Assembly: GCA_016792805.1 (NCBI GenBank) | Contig: JAEUHX010000032.1 | Location: forward strand, 28,608 to 92,607 | DNA length: 64,000 bases | Direction of reading: 5' to 3' | DNA from: Planctomycetota bacterium | Lineage (GTDB): Bacteria; Planctomycetota; UBA1135; JACQFD01 | In this document: in pieces, positions 62,799 through 64,000 of the stretch | Layout of the letters: the number at the start of each line of letters is the position of its first letter | Numbering within the stretch: position 1 is the first letter of the stretch | Translations under genes and position numbers: made by a program | Notes under the pieces: model-generated | Seen by the model: the letters and a program-made list of their open reading frames with translations, nothing else | What the model was told of the DNA's origin: nothing | The model's database searches: none

Positions 62799-63721
62799 AA
62801 TCCTCGGTCGCGATTCTCATCGGCTTGCTGTTCTGTTTGCTCTTCGGCTGCGCTCGCTCCGAAGTATCCCCGTGGGGCGCTCCGGCAAAAGTGAGCATCG
62901 CCTCTGGCTGCTCGCTCGAGCTTTCCTCCACGAAGCTCCCGCTGGTGGAGGCGTCCCTCGGGGAGTCGGGCTCGGGCCTGTTCCTGCTGGACACCGCGGC
63001 GGCGTCGTCGATGGCCGATTCGCGCAGGATCTTGAGCGTGGGGATCCCGGCGCGCACGATGGCGACGCCGGTCTCGCTGATGCGCTCGGGGCGCGTCGTG
63101 CGGCGGCTCCACGACGAGGCGACGATTCCATCGTTACAGTTCGGAAATGTGACGGTTCACGGTTTGCGCGTCGGCGTGACCGATCTCTCGGGAATCGACC
63201 CGGCCCTCTGGGGCATTCTCGGGATGGACGTTCTTCGATCGGTTCGCTGGATCGTGGACGCGCCCTCGAGGCGGCTGCATGTGCTGGCGCCGAACGTGCC
63301 CTGGGAGCGTGCCGCCGCCGAGTGCGGATTTGTGGGTCCTTGGGAGAGCATCCCTGTAGCGGCCGACGCGCTCGGATGGTGGGTGCGCGCCACGGCTCGC
63401 CAGCCTGCGCAAGGCGCCGTCCTCGAGGAATCGATTTCGCTTCTGGTCGACACGGGATCGGACTCGACCGCGCTGCCGGCGGTCTCGATTCTGCGGCTGG
63501 GGCTCCCAACGCTCTCGTTCGCCCGAGTTGTAGACATTTCGGGGGAACACGACGAGGAGCGATTTCAACTTTCGGAGCTCGAGGTCGGGCCCGTTCGCGC
63601 GCAGGATCTCCGCGTTCTGCGCGAGCCGGACGAAGTGGGCTTGCTTGGATTTGGGCTGATGAGCCGGCGCGTGTTTTTGGTGGATGGTCCGGCTGCAGGA
63701 TTGAGGGTGCTGACGCGGTAG
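62795..63721 (+). CDS. Lipoprotein with two retropepsin-like (aspartic protease) lobes
   Basis: 308 residues from GTG 62795, overlapping the upstream TGA (GTGA). Leader SSVAILIGLLFCLLFGC gives a lipobox Cys at 19. Two aspartic-protease-like halves follow: FLLDTAAASSM near 66, with DTA in place of DTG, and ALWGILGMDVL near 138; then SLLVDTGSDSTAL near 219 and VGLLGFGLMS near 289. Clan AA proteases need two Asp; here both are present but the first triad is changed. It is the last gene of importer 2, so it may trim peptides before uptake. A non-catalytic peptide-binding role is also possible. Confidence 0.7.
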   Translation: MKSSVAILIGLLFCLLFGCARSEVSPWGAPAKVSIASGCSLELSSTKLPLVEASLGESGSGLFLLDTAAASSMADSRRILSVGIPARTMATPVSLMRSGRVVRRLHDEATIPSLQFGNVTVHGLRVGVTDLSGIDPALWGILGMDVLRSVRWIVDAPSRRLHVLAPNVPWERAAAECGFVGPWESIPVAADALGWWVRATARQPAQGAVLEESISLLVDTGSDSTALPAVSILRLGLPTLSFARVVDISGEHDEERFQLSELEVGPVRAQDLRVLREPDEVGLLGFGLMSRRVFLVDGPAAGLRVLTR

Positions 63722-63786
63722 GAGTTCCCGCTGGCGGCTGAGATGTGGTGTTCGGGAGTGGTTGGGTTGAGCTCGGCAGTGAGTAA

Positions 63787-63902
63787 TTCGATTGTGAGGT
63801 TGGGAAGAATGGGGCGTGGTCAGTCTTGGCGCGGCGGCGGGCGGTTCGATTGTGAGGTTGGGAAGAATGGGGCGTGGTCAGTCTTGGCGCGGCAGCGAAC
63901 AG
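63787..63902. repeat. 58-bp tandem duplication carrying the dispersed repeat
   Basis: Two adjacent 58-bp units (63787-63844, 63845-63902) that differ at a few positions near their 3' ends. Positions 63860-63905 match 27835-27880 at 44 of 46 bases. Confidence 0.92.
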
Positions 63903-63929
63903 TCCTCGATGCTCGGCGGACCAATGGCT

Positions 63930-63972
63930 GCGCAGAATCGGACCGGCGCTTCGCGCCAGTCCGATTCTGCGC
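63930..63972. repeat. Long near-perfect hairpin
   Basis: A 14-bp perfect outer stem (63930-63943 with 63959-63972), one C/A mismatch and a further 5-bp inner stem around a TTC loop. No T-run. It could be a strong RNA hairpin, a REP-type element or part of a terminator. Confidence 0.85.
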
Positions 63973-64000
63973 GCGCCATGGCCTCGCATCTGCGGAACTC

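Noticed and set aside
1..64000. tRNA, rRNA, CRISPR arrays, integrases, transposases
   Set aside because: Looked for conserved tRNA arms, regularly spaced repeats and recombinase motifs on both strands by eye; none found.

Overview
The window is GC-rich bacterial chromosomal DNA, about two thirds G+C by eye, with dense genes, many 1-4 bp start/stop overlaps and almost no spacer. No rRNA, tRNA, CRISPR array, transposase or integrase was seen. The gene content points to a planctomycete or a close relative: an ECF sigma factor fused to a membrane anchor and a long outer domain, a multiheme cytochrome fused to HEAT repeats, giant alpha-2-macroglobulin and TPR proteins, secreted beta-helix, FG-GAP and esterase proteins sharing a similar small C-terminal domain style, and several TM-anchored carboxypeptidase-regulatory-like proteins. 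There is no phylogenetic marker here, so this placement is an inference.

Layout. 0-5.5 kb: a metallo-beta-lactamase-fold hydrolase, a five-heme cytochrome/HEAT protein and a MOSC protein. 5.6-9 kb: two divergent membrane-anchored beta-sandwich proteins, one split by a single in-frame stop. 9-14.3 kb: a two-gene secreted-protein cassette (FG-GAP and beta-propeller-like) lying between comM and a 103-bp copy of part of comM. The FG-GAP gene has a good ribosome-binding site and ATG, but five 8-bp tandem repeats put that ATG out of frame with the body of the protein. 14.3-21.8 kb: a membrane SGNH hydrolase, then a minus-strand run with a radical SAM enzyme, a Tat-signal epimerase, an ATP:ADP-antiporter-like carrier, a DUF4097 protein and an MBL lipoprotein. 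21.9-27.7 kb: a beta-helix protein, the membrane-anchored sigma factor, a small lipoprotein and a secreted esterase. 27.8-28.6 kb: a non-coding cluster of repeats and palindromes. 28.6-41.8 kb: an alpha-galactosidase-like enzyme, a 2665-residue A2M/TPR protein, a HEAT-like protein and a LolA-like carrier. 41.9-47.5 kb: a GT39 glycosyltransferase, a GT2/DPM-like synthase, a TVP38/VTT membrane protein and ComEC. 47.5-52.2 kb: coaD, a RidA protein with a leader, a cysteine-rich protein and the E1 alpha/beta pair of a 2-oxoacid dehydrogenase. 52.3-63.7 kb: two complete oligopeptide ABC importers in mirror image around a 77-bp spacer, the second ending in a lipoprotein that resembles aspartic proteases. 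63.7-64 kb: tandem repeats and a long hairpin.

How the genes fit together. Many products act at or outside the inner membrane. The peptide importers and the protease-like lipoprotein suggest peptide scavenging. GT2, VTT and GT39 look like a lipid-carrier glycosylation set. comEC and comM suggest natural transformation. The least expected sequence features are the repeat-controlled reading frame of the FG-GAP gene and the comM-derived direct repeats around its cassette. Together they make a small module that may switch a secreted protein on and off, although no recombinase is present.
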